A DNA stretch of 64,000 nt, taken from contig NW_006768780.1 of assembly GCF_000204055.1 (NCBI RefSeq), positions 36,286-100,285 on the forward strand. Reading direction: 5' to 3'. The stretch comes from Melampsora larici-populina 98AG31. Its lineage: Eukaryota > Basidiomycota > Pucciniomycetes > Pucciniales > Melampsoraceae. Shown here piece after piece: positions 11,489-24,309 of this stretch. Position numbers and translations under genes: made by a program. The notes under the pieces were generated by a model. The model had not been told where the DNA came from. It saw only the letters and a program-made list of their open reading frames with translations, and ran no database searches. How positions within the stretch are numbered: position 1 is the first letter of the stretch; each line of letters starts with the position of its first letter.

Positions 11489-14085
11489 TCAGTTGAAATT
11501 TTCTGACTGGTGTTGCTTTTTCTTTCTCTTTTTGTCTTGAATAGTTTGATCACCATTAGCCAAAGCCTTGAGCTTACGCTTAAGATTATTCTTTACCTGT
11601 GACCCTGTGTGAAGTTCCTTTGTTTGATTAATCTGAGTGGCTTGATCATGAGATGAAACATTGGTAATTTGTGTATTTGTAGGCTGACTATCGTTGTTGA
11701 TATTGTTGTCGTGGATTTGACAGTCTAAGTCAGCGTCAGAGTCAACTCTTTGAAAAGCTCTGCGAGCCCGAATTACTTTTAAGATAGATTCCCGAGTTTG
11801 CTCATGATCACTTCTGACATTTCTTCCTGAATTGTCTAAATTGTTGTGACAGGATGAGGTATGTACATTCAATCTTTGAGACTGAGTGAGGACCTGATGG
11901 TTTCGGTGCTTTTTTGGACGTTGAGGATTGATTGATACTGTGAAATCGCTTTCTGACTCGTCTCCAGAGGATGAATTCAATCTTTGCGGCTGAGTGACAA
12001 CCTTACGGTTTTGGCGCTTTTTTGGACGTGGAGGGTTGACAGAATCGAAATCTGGAATCATTTCAATGACAAATCGTTCATTTTCAATGTCGTCAAGCCA
12101 GCGCTTCACACTCGAATCTCTTGCATCTCGATGGCCTATTTCGAGTTCGGCTTTAGATAGGAGACTTCCAGGTTTTTGTAAGATCTGTATTGGCCACCCC
12201 TTTTCCAAGATCTCGGCTTCTGGATGGGCCTTCTTTGGAAAGATCTTGTCCTTGCCCGACAACAGATTGCCTAAGATTGAGAATATTAACAATCAGCTCA
12301 ATTTCAGTTATAATTCAAGTTAAAATTTCCACCAGAAAATCTCAGATTCACAGCGGTGTGATACACTTTCAAATAATGTAGATAGGCTTCACAGCGGTGG
12401 CTAAATCATAAAGACAATGTAGAAAAAAACAAAGACACTAATTATTAAGGAAGTCTTACCAACTAGGGCATTGAGTTCCTTCCCTAAGCGACTCTTTCGT
12501 TCATCACTTGGTTGTTGCATCTTGCCACTTTCAACAATCTTTGCCGCAGATATTCCATGAACGTATGATCGTAGTGTACTCGGGACCTGGGCATCGTTCA
12601 AAGCCCACTGTGCAAAGAGTGTGTTGTTTGAGTATACTTGCGACCACCCTTCAATACTCCCACAGCTGACCGCCGCTAAGTAGTAGGTAATTTGATATTG
12701 TTGACAGACTACCACAAACTGAGTGAGAAGCAGTGAAATGTAAGCCCCTGAAGGTTATATGAGGTTTCATATCACAAAGAGACACACTTACTGTGTGATG
12801 TGCCTTCTTTAATTCCGACAAGGACCGTTGTTGAAGAGTGGCTATTGACTTTGAAGTGTCTGGTTTTCCACGAGATAATTGAAGTTTTTCAACATCAACA
12901 AGGTCGTCAAATAAAGGTTGATATTTGAGGCGCTCGTCTTCCGTCAGTTTGTGAACCGCAGGTGCAACTGATGTTGCATCTTGGCCCAATTCAGCTCCAT
13001 CTTCATTTTCAAGTGGTACATCCAAAAGATCGGGGAGATTTGACAATGATAAAAAGAGGGGATCTTTAAAGACGTCCCTTTGGTCCACGGTGAAACCATT
13101 CCAGATATCAGAAAGCTTTGTATTGTAAGCACTCCAAGCTTTTTTATCATCACGAGAAGGCACTAAATCCAGGCAAGGTTTTGAGAATGGAAAAATTGCT
13201 TTCATCAGTATGGCATGATTGGAAATTTGATGGTTTGATCAAGGTTTTTACAATGAACTTACTTTGTTCAGCCAGTGCAAGTGGGCAAAATGATTTAAAA
13301 CGCATCCAGGGATTTGCTTTTCCCTTCTTTGGGCCCTCACCACTAATGTAAATCAAGAAAGAAGACCATAGAACACACAAATGTATGTGAGAAACAATCA
13401 AAGACATCCAAAAAAAGAAGTAATAGGAGGGAGAAGTTACTTACACAATGTTCCAAACAACTACTTCGGGCACTCCACCCATCAAAGCAGCCATCAACAT
13501 GCGCTTCTCATATTCTAAACGAATGGTCTTCACTAGAGATTTGACATCCTTTGGTGCCTTACTTGACCGCGAACCCTGCTTTGCAATGTTTTCCCGAAGC
13601 TCATCCACTGTCCAATCGTCCAAAAAATCCTCGTAATTATCCATCTCAAATCCAGGAAATTGAGAACGGAATATGGTTTTCTTGGTGGAAGCATTTTGAT
13701 TGTTCTGTGCTGATCTATCTCTGACTCTATTTTGGTCCAAAATCTGTTGTTGCGCAAGAGGTTGGATTATAGAGTGATCTGATTTGAGTGAATAAGCATC
13801 ATCTTGCTCTTCATCATATTCATCCTCAGTATCAAAGTCGTCATCAGACTGGGGGTGTTGAGATTGAGGCTTTTGAGATTTCTTAGAAGTTGCTTTGATT
13901 GTCTTGGGAGTAGCTTTAAGTTTCTTAGAGGTTGCTTTAGATTTCCTAGAGGTTGCTTTAGATTTCGTAGCAGTTGCTTTAGTAGATTGTTGCTTGGCTT
14001 TTGAGTTATGTTGAGTTTCCTTGGTAGAGGATGGATTTTGATTTGACCCTCGTGTCGAATGGGGATTTGAGCGTGTGAAAGGCAT
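11489..14085 (-). CDS. Conserved unknown protein A, KDZ-element copy
   Basis: Function unknown. On the minus strand, exons 14085-13445, 13342-13263, 13198-12792, 12718-12460 and 12270-11489 join in phase to give 722 aa with no stop. The N-terminus is low-complexity and basic (repeated KATSKK-like words), followed by an acidic block. The core matches protein A at 1898-3840: helical TVDELRENIAKQG...LMGGV, AYNTKLSDIWNGF, the YQITYYLAAVS...GWSQVYS block, FPKKAHPEA and KRWLDDIENERFVIE. Unlike locus 1, this copy has a long C-terminal tail rich in Gln, Asn and Lys/Arg with a nuclear-localisation-like RKRKLK and KKRKKK. It is convergent with the left terminal repeat and divergent from the FAR1/OTU gene. 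Cargo of the element; a role with the dioxygenase is inference. Confidence 0.75.
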
Positions 14086-15105
14086 TGATGCAGAAATGTG
14101 ATGTTGTGGATGTGGATGGAGAATTGTGGTTCTGTAGTTTCTTTTCTTGTCAGAGGATCCTGAGGAGCATAGCCTTAATGTAAGCTTGATCATTTGGTAA
14201 CACCTACACGTGGCCAGGAACTGACCCGGCCATGTGTACATATGGTTCAGCAATTGACGCGGCCATGTATATATATATGTATATATATATATATATATAT
14301 ACATGTGTGTGTATAGCAGCTTCACAGCAGCAAACATTGGCCTCACAGCAGTTTCAAAAATCTCAAACAGTGTAGAGTGACTACACATTGGAACATGTGG
14401 GCTTCACAGCAGCCCAACAAGCTTGTAAGTACCAGACTAGCTTCCCAGCAGAAATTTGAGGCTTCACAGCAGTGCAAAAAGCTTTAAAACAATGCATACC
14501 ATCTTCACAGCAGGAAACACAGGCTTCACAGCAGTTTGGAAATATGTAAAACAGTGGAGACCAGCTTCACATCAGAGCGTGAGGGCTTCACAGCATGTCA
14601 AATATCTTGTGAGCACTACAGACCAGCTTCACAGCAGGCAGTGGGCTTCACAGCAGGTCAACAAGCTCCTAAGCACCCTAGAACAGCTTCACAGCAGTTT
14701 GGAAATATGTAAAACAGTTGAGACCAGCTTCACATCAGAGCATGAGGGCTTCACAGCATGTCAAAAATCGTGTGAGCACTACAGACCAGCTTCACAGCAG
14801 GCAGTGGGCTTCACAGCAGTGCGAAAATATCTAAAACAGTGGAAGACCAGCTTCACAGCAGGATTTGTGGAGTTCACAGCAGTGCGAAAAGCTTTGAAAC
14901 ACTACATAACCATTTCACAGATTGTTCTGTATTGCATGTGATTACATGTCACTCAGGAATCACAGATTTTACCTTCCTTTCTTCTTCCCCGAGTCTGCAC
15001 AGCTTTCATACTTCACATGCTTCATCACATCATTCATCAGCTTCACATCAAATCACCACCTCTCTAAATCAAATCAATATCTTCACATCTGTCTTCACAG
15101 CAAGA
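14086..15105 (+). repeat. Internal CTTCACAGCA array and AT/TG microsatellite between divergent genes
   Basis: An (AT)n/(TG)n microsatellite at about 14265-14313 is followed by irregular copies of CTTCACAGCAG...AAACAGTGGAGACCAGCTTCACATCAG up to about 14930. The array lies between the start of protein A (-) and the ATG of the FAR1/OTU gene (+), so it forms the shared upstream region of two divergent genes. Open frames reading into it from the right belong to the repeat. Confidence 0.8.
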
Positions 15106-18100
15106 ATGCCTCCCCGACGGTCTAAACGCAAAGCTCTACCTTGCTCCAAGAAAACGAATCATTCTACATCCACACCCAATACTACCGAACCGATTGAATT
15201 CCAAATAACCAGCCCTATTGGATCGATTAACCATTGTCCTCCTTCACAGGATGATCAACCTCTCCTTACAGTCAAACCTCAAGACAGCAATCCAATCGAA
15301 TCTCAAATCACCAATCCTATTGTTTCGATCAGTGATGGTCCTCCTCCTACCGATGAAGAACTTCTAGCCACAGTTCCTCCAACCAATAATCAACCTCTAG
15401 TTACAGCCAACCCTCACGAAGACAATGCTCCTGATGAAGATGCTGATGAAGAAGGTCCTAATGATGATCATCAAGATGATCAACCTCAAATTATGTATTA
15501 CACTTTGCCAACACCACCACCAGGTGTTTTTCAAGACAAAAATAAGTTAATAGATCATATCAACTCAAATTCATTGCAACATGGTTACAAGATCTCGATT
15601 CTAGGTCAGACTCGACAGGTACAGATTGATTTCAAGTGTTCCAAAGGAAAAACCCGTCAGCCATGGAGCAAGGGTACCTGTCCTTTCAAACTAGTGGCGA
15701 AACAACCGACCAAGAAAGATCTCTGGACACTCACTGTTGTGGAACCTCGACATGATCATCCAGCTAGCACTCTTGAACTGAAAATACGATCAAAGCCTAA
15801 CTTTAAATCAGAAGAATTTGTAGAAGATGAAGAGGAAGTGGCTTACCTTAATTTTGTTTCTGAATGGTCTGAAGATTTATCGTGGTCTGGAAATTCATTT
15901 TCACTTCCTTTGAACCTCAGTACACACCTTAAAGAAGAATACACAGGCTTATTCCGGCGAATGAGAAAATTAGATGATGTTACTCAGGATTACCTCCTTC
16001 AAGCTTTTAAAAAGGCTTTGTCAACTACTGAATTGATTGTCAAGAACAAAAAAAAACGCAAGAGGAATTCAGCCGATCAAACATTCAACAAACCAGTCAA
16101 AGTTCCTCATATTGATATTGAATCACTTGCTAAGACGAACAATCTAACCACCGAGTTGAAGAACATACCTGGTGCTGACACCTCGACAAAAGCTGCTGAT
16201 TTTCCTGGTATCAATCTTAATGATGAAAATGAACATCAAACACTTGCTGAAATGAATAATCTAACCAACAAGTTTCTCACCATACCTGGCTCTGAAGCGT
16301 TGAACAAAGCCAACAGTGAATCTCCTTCGGGTCATCTCACACCAACAACTAAAGCCGAATACAATCAAATGTTTTCAGGAAGTGGTGGAAATCTGAATAC
16401 CACTCAATATGAATCTCAGCCGGATGTAGATCTAAATAAATCAATGAAATCATGTGACTCTCCAATGCCTGATATCACAATGCTCTTGGATCGACAACTC
16501 AGCAAATCAAAGACGATTGATCCCTCTCTCCTAGCTCAATCTTCAGTCAAGCAATCGACTTTCAATGCTTCCCAATATGAAAAAAATGAAGATCTGACCC
16601 CTCAAGTTGAGATAACACATACAATCCAACATAAACTGAAACAAACTGAAGAAAACAAAGACGAACAGACCATCAGTGAAACTCCAGGATCCGATTCCTT
16701 TCCCAAAGATGATTCAAACACTCTTCAAAATCACCTTACTCGATGTCCATCTTCAAAAAATGCACTGCGCTCGAATACTAATGGTGTAAATCACTTGGTT
16801 TGTTCAAGATCAGCTTCACCCCCTACCTCAGGACTTTCATCTCCTGAAACTTCAGTATGCAAAAATATTATTATGTCATTGACACCAAAAGTTCGCTTTT
16901 TTCATTTCTCTTCACTTCACCAAATCAAACTAACCATCATTTCTCTTTGGTAACTTTAGAAAGGACGGACTGACAAAGATGTATCTATTGTAACCAAACA
17001 GAAAGAAGATAACAACCTTGCACACCATTCCTCTTCTCTCTCTGACAAACCACTCAATCGATCTTCCTTGGCTAACACTAGCAGGAAAATTCTGCGTTCC
17101 AATGTTTCTCAAGGGCTTAAAAACCCAAAGATCACCAAAGTATCCACCTTATCACTCAGATCCTCTTCTCGTCTTCACCAAGAAGAAGAGACGACTCAAA
17201 AAAATCGATTGGTTCCTTCAACAAGAAGACTTACAAGGGCCACGTCTGGCTCAAATCGACCAGCAGAAGCACCACACAGTTTGCCAAGTGCATCTTGCAT
17301 CTCACACAAAGCTAAGCCGATTTGTGAATCTGTCACCATTCAGCCTGTTACTTCGAGAATTGTTGATGTCAAGAATGATAAAGATTTGAATGTACGTTCT
17401 TGTTTCTCTGTCACCTTACATATCATTCATTATACTAAATGCAAGTATTGCTTTAGTCTTCTGGTTCATCATCATCAGAGCTTTCATCAGCTTCGGACGA
17501 ATCTGATGAGGAATCAGATTCAGAAATACCCGATGATGATTCAACATCAGAAAAATCCGAAGATGTTGCAGACACAGGAAATTTCGATACAGTACACCAT
17601 GTACGCATGTTGTCATGCCAATTCTTTTTTATGCTTGCTAACGCTCTGCCTACCTACCTCATTCCAGGCTTTCAAATACATTAAAGATATCCCTTCATAT
17701 CTATATCCTTTCCTAATCAAGCCAACAGATGTTCAACGGAATGGCTTATGTTCATTCTCATCGATTGCAGTCTCCATGGGGCGCTCAAAAAGAGATTCTA
17801 TAAAAGTACGAGATGAGTTGAAACAAGAACTTTTAGCAAGATATCCTTGGTATGAAAAGAATATGCCGGATTTCTCCATTGGTTACAATGTTGAAAAAAT
17901 TCTCACCATCCTCAACAATCCTGAAGACCAAGCCGAAAAAGAATTGTGGCTACCAATGTTGGCTTGCCTACCTCTCATTGCCAATACCTACAAGCAGCCA
18001 GTAATCTATTATAGCTCCCCCGATTCTTACTCAAGGTTTTCTTTTCCATTCTTCAGCCCACCTCCAAAGCTAGTCAAACCAATTGTTGTATGCTTTGTCA

Positions 18101-18345
18101 ACAAGGATCACTACATCTCACTCACACTAGATTTCACAAAGGAAGTTCCTATACCGGTCCTATGTCCTGAGTGGAAAACATTGCATGAGACCTCTGCTAA
18201 TCTATGGAATGGTATGTACGACTTTAATTATTCAGTTTTCAAAGAAATCAAATCAAAAAGGGACGAAGAGAAAAGGGAAGAAGAGGTTAAGATAGCTTCT
18301 CAAGATAATTTCAAACCTAAAAAACCCCCAACATTCATAGATTGA
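15106..18345 (+). CDS. FAR1-like zinc-finger / OTU-protease fusion protein, KDZ cargo
   Basis: Exons 15106-16890, 16960-17391, 17457-17600 and 17668-18345 are all in phase and give 1012 aa. The ATG (MPPRRSKRKA) was chosen over the frame extending into the repeats. Residues about 140-220 resemble a FAR1/WRKY-GCM1-type finger: Cys178, Cys192 in GTCPF, Trp207 and a HDH at 216-218. A long disordered, Ser/Asp-rich middle follows. The last 220 residues resemble an OTU cysteine protease: D808-V-Q-R-N-G-L-C815-S-F with a catalytic His935 in NKDHYISL. In MULE transposons FAR1-type fingers and OTU domains usually flank a transposase; here no transposase core is seen. Plausible roles are binding the CTTCACAKCA repeats and removing ubiquitin, both inference. 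Confidence 0.7.
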
Positions 18346-19517
18346 TTAACATATTTGTGTATTTATGATGAGTATTGTGAAGAATTCTCAGTTTTTGGTT
18401 TCTTTAATTTTTTTGATGACTTCAGAATTCTCAGTTTTTGGTTTATTTTATTTTTTTGATGACTTCACATCTGAAATGTTTCGAATTATGTGAAGTATAA
18501 TTTTTGTGGGTAATATTTTTTCATGATTCATTGTGGTCTGAGTACAGATTCAACAATATGTGTATTTCAAAGTTCAATGTGAAGTCAAAATTATATATGT
18601 AATCTCCAAGTTCCAGGCCTTCCTCTTGAATCATCATTGTATGATGAAAGATCGATAATGTGCAAATCCAAGTTGGTTGTGAAGTTGAAAATAAATGAAG
18701 GAGCCCCCCACAAATCTCGAATTGTTGTGAAGGTAGCTGTGAAGGACATACCTCATTGTGGGTCACCTTCACATCAAAGACTTTTCTACTTCACATCACA
18801 GCCTATTATACTTCACATCAAAAAAAATTCTACTTCACATCAAAGAATGTTCTACTTCACATCAAATAATATTCTACTTCACATCAAAGAATATTTGTAG
18901 TCTCTACTTCACATCCATCATGAAGATTATTGTTGTGATGTGAACCTGTCAAGTTAAGAAGTTTCTACTTCACATCAAGAATTGTATGTGAAGTAGAAAC
19001 TAGAAGTTAACACAAATCTTGAATTGTTGTGAAGGTAGCTGTGAAGGACATACCTCATTGTGGGTCACCTTCACATCAAAGACTTTTCTACTTCACATCA
19101 CAGCTTATTATACTTCACATCAAAAAATATTCTACTTCACATCCAAGAATGTTCTACTTCACATCAAATAATATTCTACTTCACATCCAAGAATATTTGT
19201 AGTCTCTACTTCACATCCATCATGAAGATTATTGTTGTGATGTGAACCTGTCAAGTTAAGAAGTTTCTACTTCACATCAAGAATTGTATGTGAAGTAGAA
19301 ACTTTCAAGTTAAGAAGCCAAAACGTCACATTGGGAAATATATGTCAAGTAAGAAACTTCTGAACCTTAAAGCTTCACATCGAAGAAGGAGAAACTTCAC
19401 AGGAATCCAATTGAAGAAGTGAATGCATAACACATATCAACATTGATGAGTAGAAAAAAAAACATGACCCACACAAAAAAAGGAAACAAAAAAATTATCA
19501 AAGATGAAAAAACTCGG
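18346..19517. repeat. Internal CTTCACATCA array with a 302-bp tandem duplication
   Basis: The 3' sides of the FAR1/OTU gene and the TET/JBP gene face each other here. A block of about 302 bases starting at 18711 (CAAATCTCGAATTGTTGTGAAGG) is repeated at about 19013 with few changes. Both copies carry runs of CTACTTCACATCAAAGAAT and a palindromic CTACTTCACATCAAGAATTGTATGTGAAGTAG. Near 18370-18470 the string GAATTCTCAGTTTTTGGTTT occurs twice. No gene is supported. Confidence 0.8.
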
Positions 19518-20798
19518 TTAAAAATTATCTTCCCAAATTCCCAACTTGATGGCAAGTGCCTTCATTTTTGCATGGGCCTGAACACCATAACCATGTAGCT
19601 GTGTATCTCGATAAACATTCCATTGTTTTTCATTCATGCCATCTCGTAATGCATACACCTTTGCAATCCTTTGAACCAGGGACAAAGAGATCTGGCATGA
19701 GCAAGCAAATCGTGTCACTTCTGCATCAGCAGGTGCTACTCTTTGATTGTTTGCATCGTAAGTTTTGGATGGACTGGTGTGATGGTTAACCTGTGTATTC
19801 CATATGAGTTCAAGCACCCCGTCAGATGAGTCTAGGTCTACTTCCAGGTTGTAATCATCCAATACAAATCGAGCACCAATGACATTACCCCTAGGCACTG
19901 TTGACCCTTTTTCATAAAGTTCACCAGTTGCACGATCAATGAGGCAAAAGAATCCAAAAGCATAGTCGGTAGCATCGTGGTCTTTATGCTTTTTGTTGGT
20001 AAATTCGTCACAGGTCATTGTTATATTGGACGAGAAGACTTGGGAATTTGGTGAAACATAGAAAGATTGATTCGCCCAAGATGGAGCATCAGTTATCAAA
20101 GCTAAGGTACTATTTGATTGAAAGGCATTATATGAGAGTCCAGAAAATCGTTCGGCAATGAAGTTTTCTATTTCAGGCAAATTTCCCTGGCGTTTGAGAT
20201 CAGCCTCCATCTTGGCATAATCAGCAGCTGTTTCTTCATTCCAAGTGTAGGTACCTGTTATCATAAACATGTTAGTTAGCCTACATCAGTATATAAAACA
20301 AGATATTTTTGGAGAACTATGATCACCTGCTGCTACTCCTTTCTCATATCCAGGTCTCAAGCCAAATGCATACATGGTTCCATGCTTGCGAATCCTACGC
20401 TTCTCTTTATAACTTGCACCATTAATATTAATAATTCCACGCGCCTTAGCATGCTGATAGATTGTACTAATAGAATGATTGTACGACTCAAAAAGGTCCT
20501 CATTAACTTCGTCTCTCTCAACAAATCTTGCCACCAGTAGCAATTCAGATGTATCAGCATCAAGGCATACAACTGTCCCATATCGGACTGTGAAGCGAGC
20601 TCTTTTTAACCAGCGGCCTTTCTTGAAAAATAAAAATTTTGTATCTGAGGGTAGGCCATACTGTTCGATCAATTCTGCTTTACTTGCAGCTCGTGCATTG
20701 ATTAAAGGGCGAGCTCTTTCTGGATCCTGCATGTTTTTATTGATCGTATGATTCGCTCTGGCCTTACGGGTACTTGGTGATTTGTATTTATGACCCAT
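19518..20798 (-). CDS. TET/JBP-like 2-oxoglutarate/Fe(II) dioxygenase, KDZ-element copy
   Basis: On the minus strand, exons 20798-20327 and 20254-19518 join in phase to give 402 aa. The basic N-terminus (MGHKYKSPSTRKAR) leads to a conserved YGLPSDTKFLFFKKG block, as in the paralogue at 5419. The catalytic half has the HxD motif in KKHKDHDA (about H247/D249), a distal His in VNHHTSPS (H315/H316) and Arg339 in TRFACSCQIS. Also conserved are GFFCLIDRATGEL and VIGARFVLDDYNLEVDLDSSDG. All catalytic residues expected of this fold are present, so the enzyme should be active. Such enzymes oxidise methylated bases in DNA, which could lift host methylation from the element; that use is inference. Confidence 0.75.
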
Positions 20799-23700
20799 TT
20801 GACGAATTGAAAGGGAATTGGTGTGATTGATTGAAGATTAAGTCGAGAACAGGAGAACATTCCAAAGTGAAAATGACCCAAAGAACTGTCGAAGAAGAAG
20901 TTGAGAATGATCCGGATGATGTGCAATTAAGAAGTATAGAAGACCTATCAGGAAGTTTAATCGGATCCAGAATGATCCAAATGACCTAATTAGCTATTGA
21001 TCAAGGTTGAAGTTGTGATTCATTTGAATATGAAGTTAAGAAACATACGATTCAATTAAGAGGTTCAGAATTTCTTGAAGAGCGATTAAGTTGTTGAGAA
21101 GAATTCGATTTGCGTTTCAGAGTAATCAAGTCGATGAGAGCGATTTGAATTACGTTAGAGTGCTTTGAATCGAACAATTTGGGGAGCGATATGTTCGAGG
21201 TTAAGATTAATCTGGTAGATACGAAGGCCTCTTGAATATGAAGTAGAGAAGGATGTAAAGTAATTAATGGTAAGAGCAATGATGTGAAGAGCGATTAAGA
21301 TCTTGAGACTGATTTGAAGGGCGATTGAGGCTTTTAGAACCATTCAAAGAGCAATTAAGAAGTTGAGATCAATCCAAAGACCAAATAAAGAGTTCTGAAG
21401 AATTCAACAAATTCGCTCCCCTCTAGCTTCTGTGTTATGCGTCGCGATGAACTCAATCTCCGAAGCATGCAGGGGTTTGAAAGTGTTAATCTAATGGTTT
21501 ATCAGGTTCTATCCACCAAAGACCTTCAAAGACGACTTGCCATTTGAAATTTTCAAACTTTCACATGTTTATCCCAAAATTTCACATGTTCATGCTAGAC
21601 TTGTATACATATGTCACATGTTGGCAACCAAGATCAAATGGGCGGTCAAATGATGTGATGTGATGTGAATTATATATCAAGAATAATTACTCCTAAATAT
21701 GTCACATGATGGGAACCATATTCAAATGGGTGGTGAATTGATCTGATTTGATATGTAGTTGATTAATGTCTTCACATGAAGAGTCCTATTTGAATTACTC
21801 AAAATGGCATGTGTCATTGAGATGCACAAAGAGTTATGATATAATGAGAATAATTCCTTCTAATGAACACCCTTTTTGATGTATACAAGAACACCACATT
21901 ACCACAGATTTTATATATCATGAGCATGTCATCTAATTCCATTGTCATAACATGATTCAAACCTACAAATATGTGTTTTTTCTAGAATGGAATGTGTTCT
22001 AATTGCATCAGAATTCATAATTTCCTTCATAGTCAAAAAAGACCAGTGATTCACAAAGACAGCCTTTGTGTTTGATTTATTCAATGTGCCAATCAAAATG
22101 GACTAAGTAATACAAATCAGATTGAATTCATTCCAAAGATACCCATATTTTTATCTAGGTGACCTTCTAGTAAACAAAATCAAAAAAGTCTCATAAATAT
22201 ATAATATCAAATGTGTTTCCAAAGTTGTGTGCCTTCTACTTATGGTGATAGATCAAATTGAATCCCAGAGTACCAATAGGATACTTGAGGGATATGACCG
22301 TAACCAATAATACAACCAAAGATCTTCCCTGTTGTCTTGACTAACAGGTTCAGGTGTTCTTCAGACTTCTATTTAGTTAAGAATAGAAGAGAATCTGAGG
22401 TTCACAAGTATCTAAGTCTTGAAGCAATAAAATCTTTTCAGATTTTATTGCTTCAGGGTGAAATTATTGAAGACACATCTTACTATAGCGTACATGGCAA
22501 GAAACTAAACTGGGTTTCATACTGATGCATCAGATGCATGCACTTATTTTGATTTTCCACTATGTTTGCCTCATTATAATTCCTCAAGTGACTCAGTCAA
22601 ACACAAGGATCAATCACCAAGCTTCAATTATTGAACCAATTAGAAGGTGAACCATCTACCTGAACTTCAAGATTGAATATAGGGTCTTGCCCATCACCAC
22701 CCCCACTGACATGGAAACTAATTTTCCCAACTGTAGTATCACCTTATCAAGAACCTGCATGGAAAATACCTACTAGAAGGCTTTCCAACAGAGGAAACAT
22801 CAATATCTTATGCCATGAAATCTACTTTCCGTTCCCTTCAATTAACATCATCACATATCCTATTCAGGATACAAAGCCTTCTCAGACATACAAAACATTG
22901 AATTCTTAGTTATCTGATGATTCAGAAACAAGTATAAAGTTGAAAGACTTTTGTATACAGCAGTCAAGTTGATAAAACACATCTATCCAACTGTCAAGGG
23001 TAATATATCAGGAAAAGAAGAATGAAAATATGAAGTGAGACAACAAAGAAGTTTGAAGACAGCCAAGTTGCACTTACGAGCAAGAATGATGACCAAATAA
23101 TCATCTACCTCAAATATATTGTGAATTATAAAGAGAACATAATCAGCACGCCTCATTCACAAGAAGGAACTCAAGCAGAGACCATTAAGATAGGTTGTTG
23201 ATGATTCAAATCAATAGAAGTTAAAAAATGTTGTATGTCCATACGAGTTTAATAAGATTAAGTTGAGAGACTTGCTACATTTCTTACCTTCCACCTTGAT
23301 TTGGAATGCTCTGCTGATTTTGTTATCTTACACTGTGATTCTTACACCATGAGGTGTTCTATTATGATTGACCCTGTTTCTGGAATTGGACTCAGAAAAG
23401 ATGGAAAAGATCAATGATTTACAGAGGGTTTTTGGAAAAGAAGTGATATGGAAGTGAATATATGAAACCTCAACCACCTGGATGCTTTTCCTTTCCAAGG
23501 TTGCTTACTCTTCTTCTGGCAAAATCAATCTAACTTTCACTTCAAACTTTTGGATTTTGTCTTGAAGTAACCTTTGACAAAACAGACATAAATTTAAACA
23601 AGAATTTCACTTTGATGATGTTTTCTGATCAAACATCAAACATGAAAGATGTGTTGGACTACGTGTTTGAGATGTTTCATAAATTCTCACCATTGAGTGT

Positions 23701-24309
23701 GAGCAAGCAACATATGCAAGTATTGCAACATGTATAGCTTTGGAGAATACAAATATACGAGACATTGTAAGATGATATGTGACTGCTTAACATATTGAAT
23801 GGTTCAGTATCCATTACTACTACTACAAAGCAGATTTGTTACTGACAAGGACTAAATGTTGTGCCTGGTCATAACTATTCTACATGAATCTATTCGTTCT
23901 TCCTCAAAAGTAAGTAAAAGATATCTCACCTATGTCCATTTTAGACACTTGGACTGGCCTGTACTTACAGTGCTCCAACCTTATCTATTCAAGAGTGTCA
24001 CATCAATCATTATTGGATTGGTGTGCCTATGTTGACGGTTGACCGGCGAAGTCCATTTAGAGTGACCAATCAATCACTGATTTAATGATTGGCACTAGCA
24101 ATAGAGTATTCACCGACACTAGTTTTTGTATGGACAATTCACCAGAAATCTCCTTGATGAAGTCATTCATTATGAGGTCATTTCATTTGTAATACTTTCA
24201 TCAATTACCAACCAGGGAAAACATGATTGAGATCATTTGAATAATAATCATAACCAGTTGATTCGTATAAACTACAGATTTATATCATAACAACTAGTCT
24301 TTTCATGCA
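20799..24309. other. AT-rich region upstream of the KDZ transposase
   Basis: No gene is recognised in these 3.5 kb. About 20820-21400 is a degenerate purine-rich stretch with many GAAGTTGAG, GAGCGATTAAG and AATTAAGAAG words. A perfect 14-bp hairpin lies at 22421-22454 (GAAGCAATAAAATC, TTTTCA, GATTTTATTGCTTC). Short frames at 22337-22525 and 22673-22909 do not join into anything identifiable. The region must contain the transposase promoter and may hold remains of a lost cargo gene. Confidence 0.5.

Noticed and set aside
14839..15105. Longer N-terminus for the FAR1/OTU protein
   Set aside because: The upstream in-frame part is CTTCACAGCA repeat; the ATG at 15106 starts the basic leader similar in style to protein A.
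22337..22909. Possible retroelement coding remnant upstream of the KDZ transposase
   Set aside because: Two short frames look faintly protein-like but share no recognisable reverse transcriptase or integrase motif.
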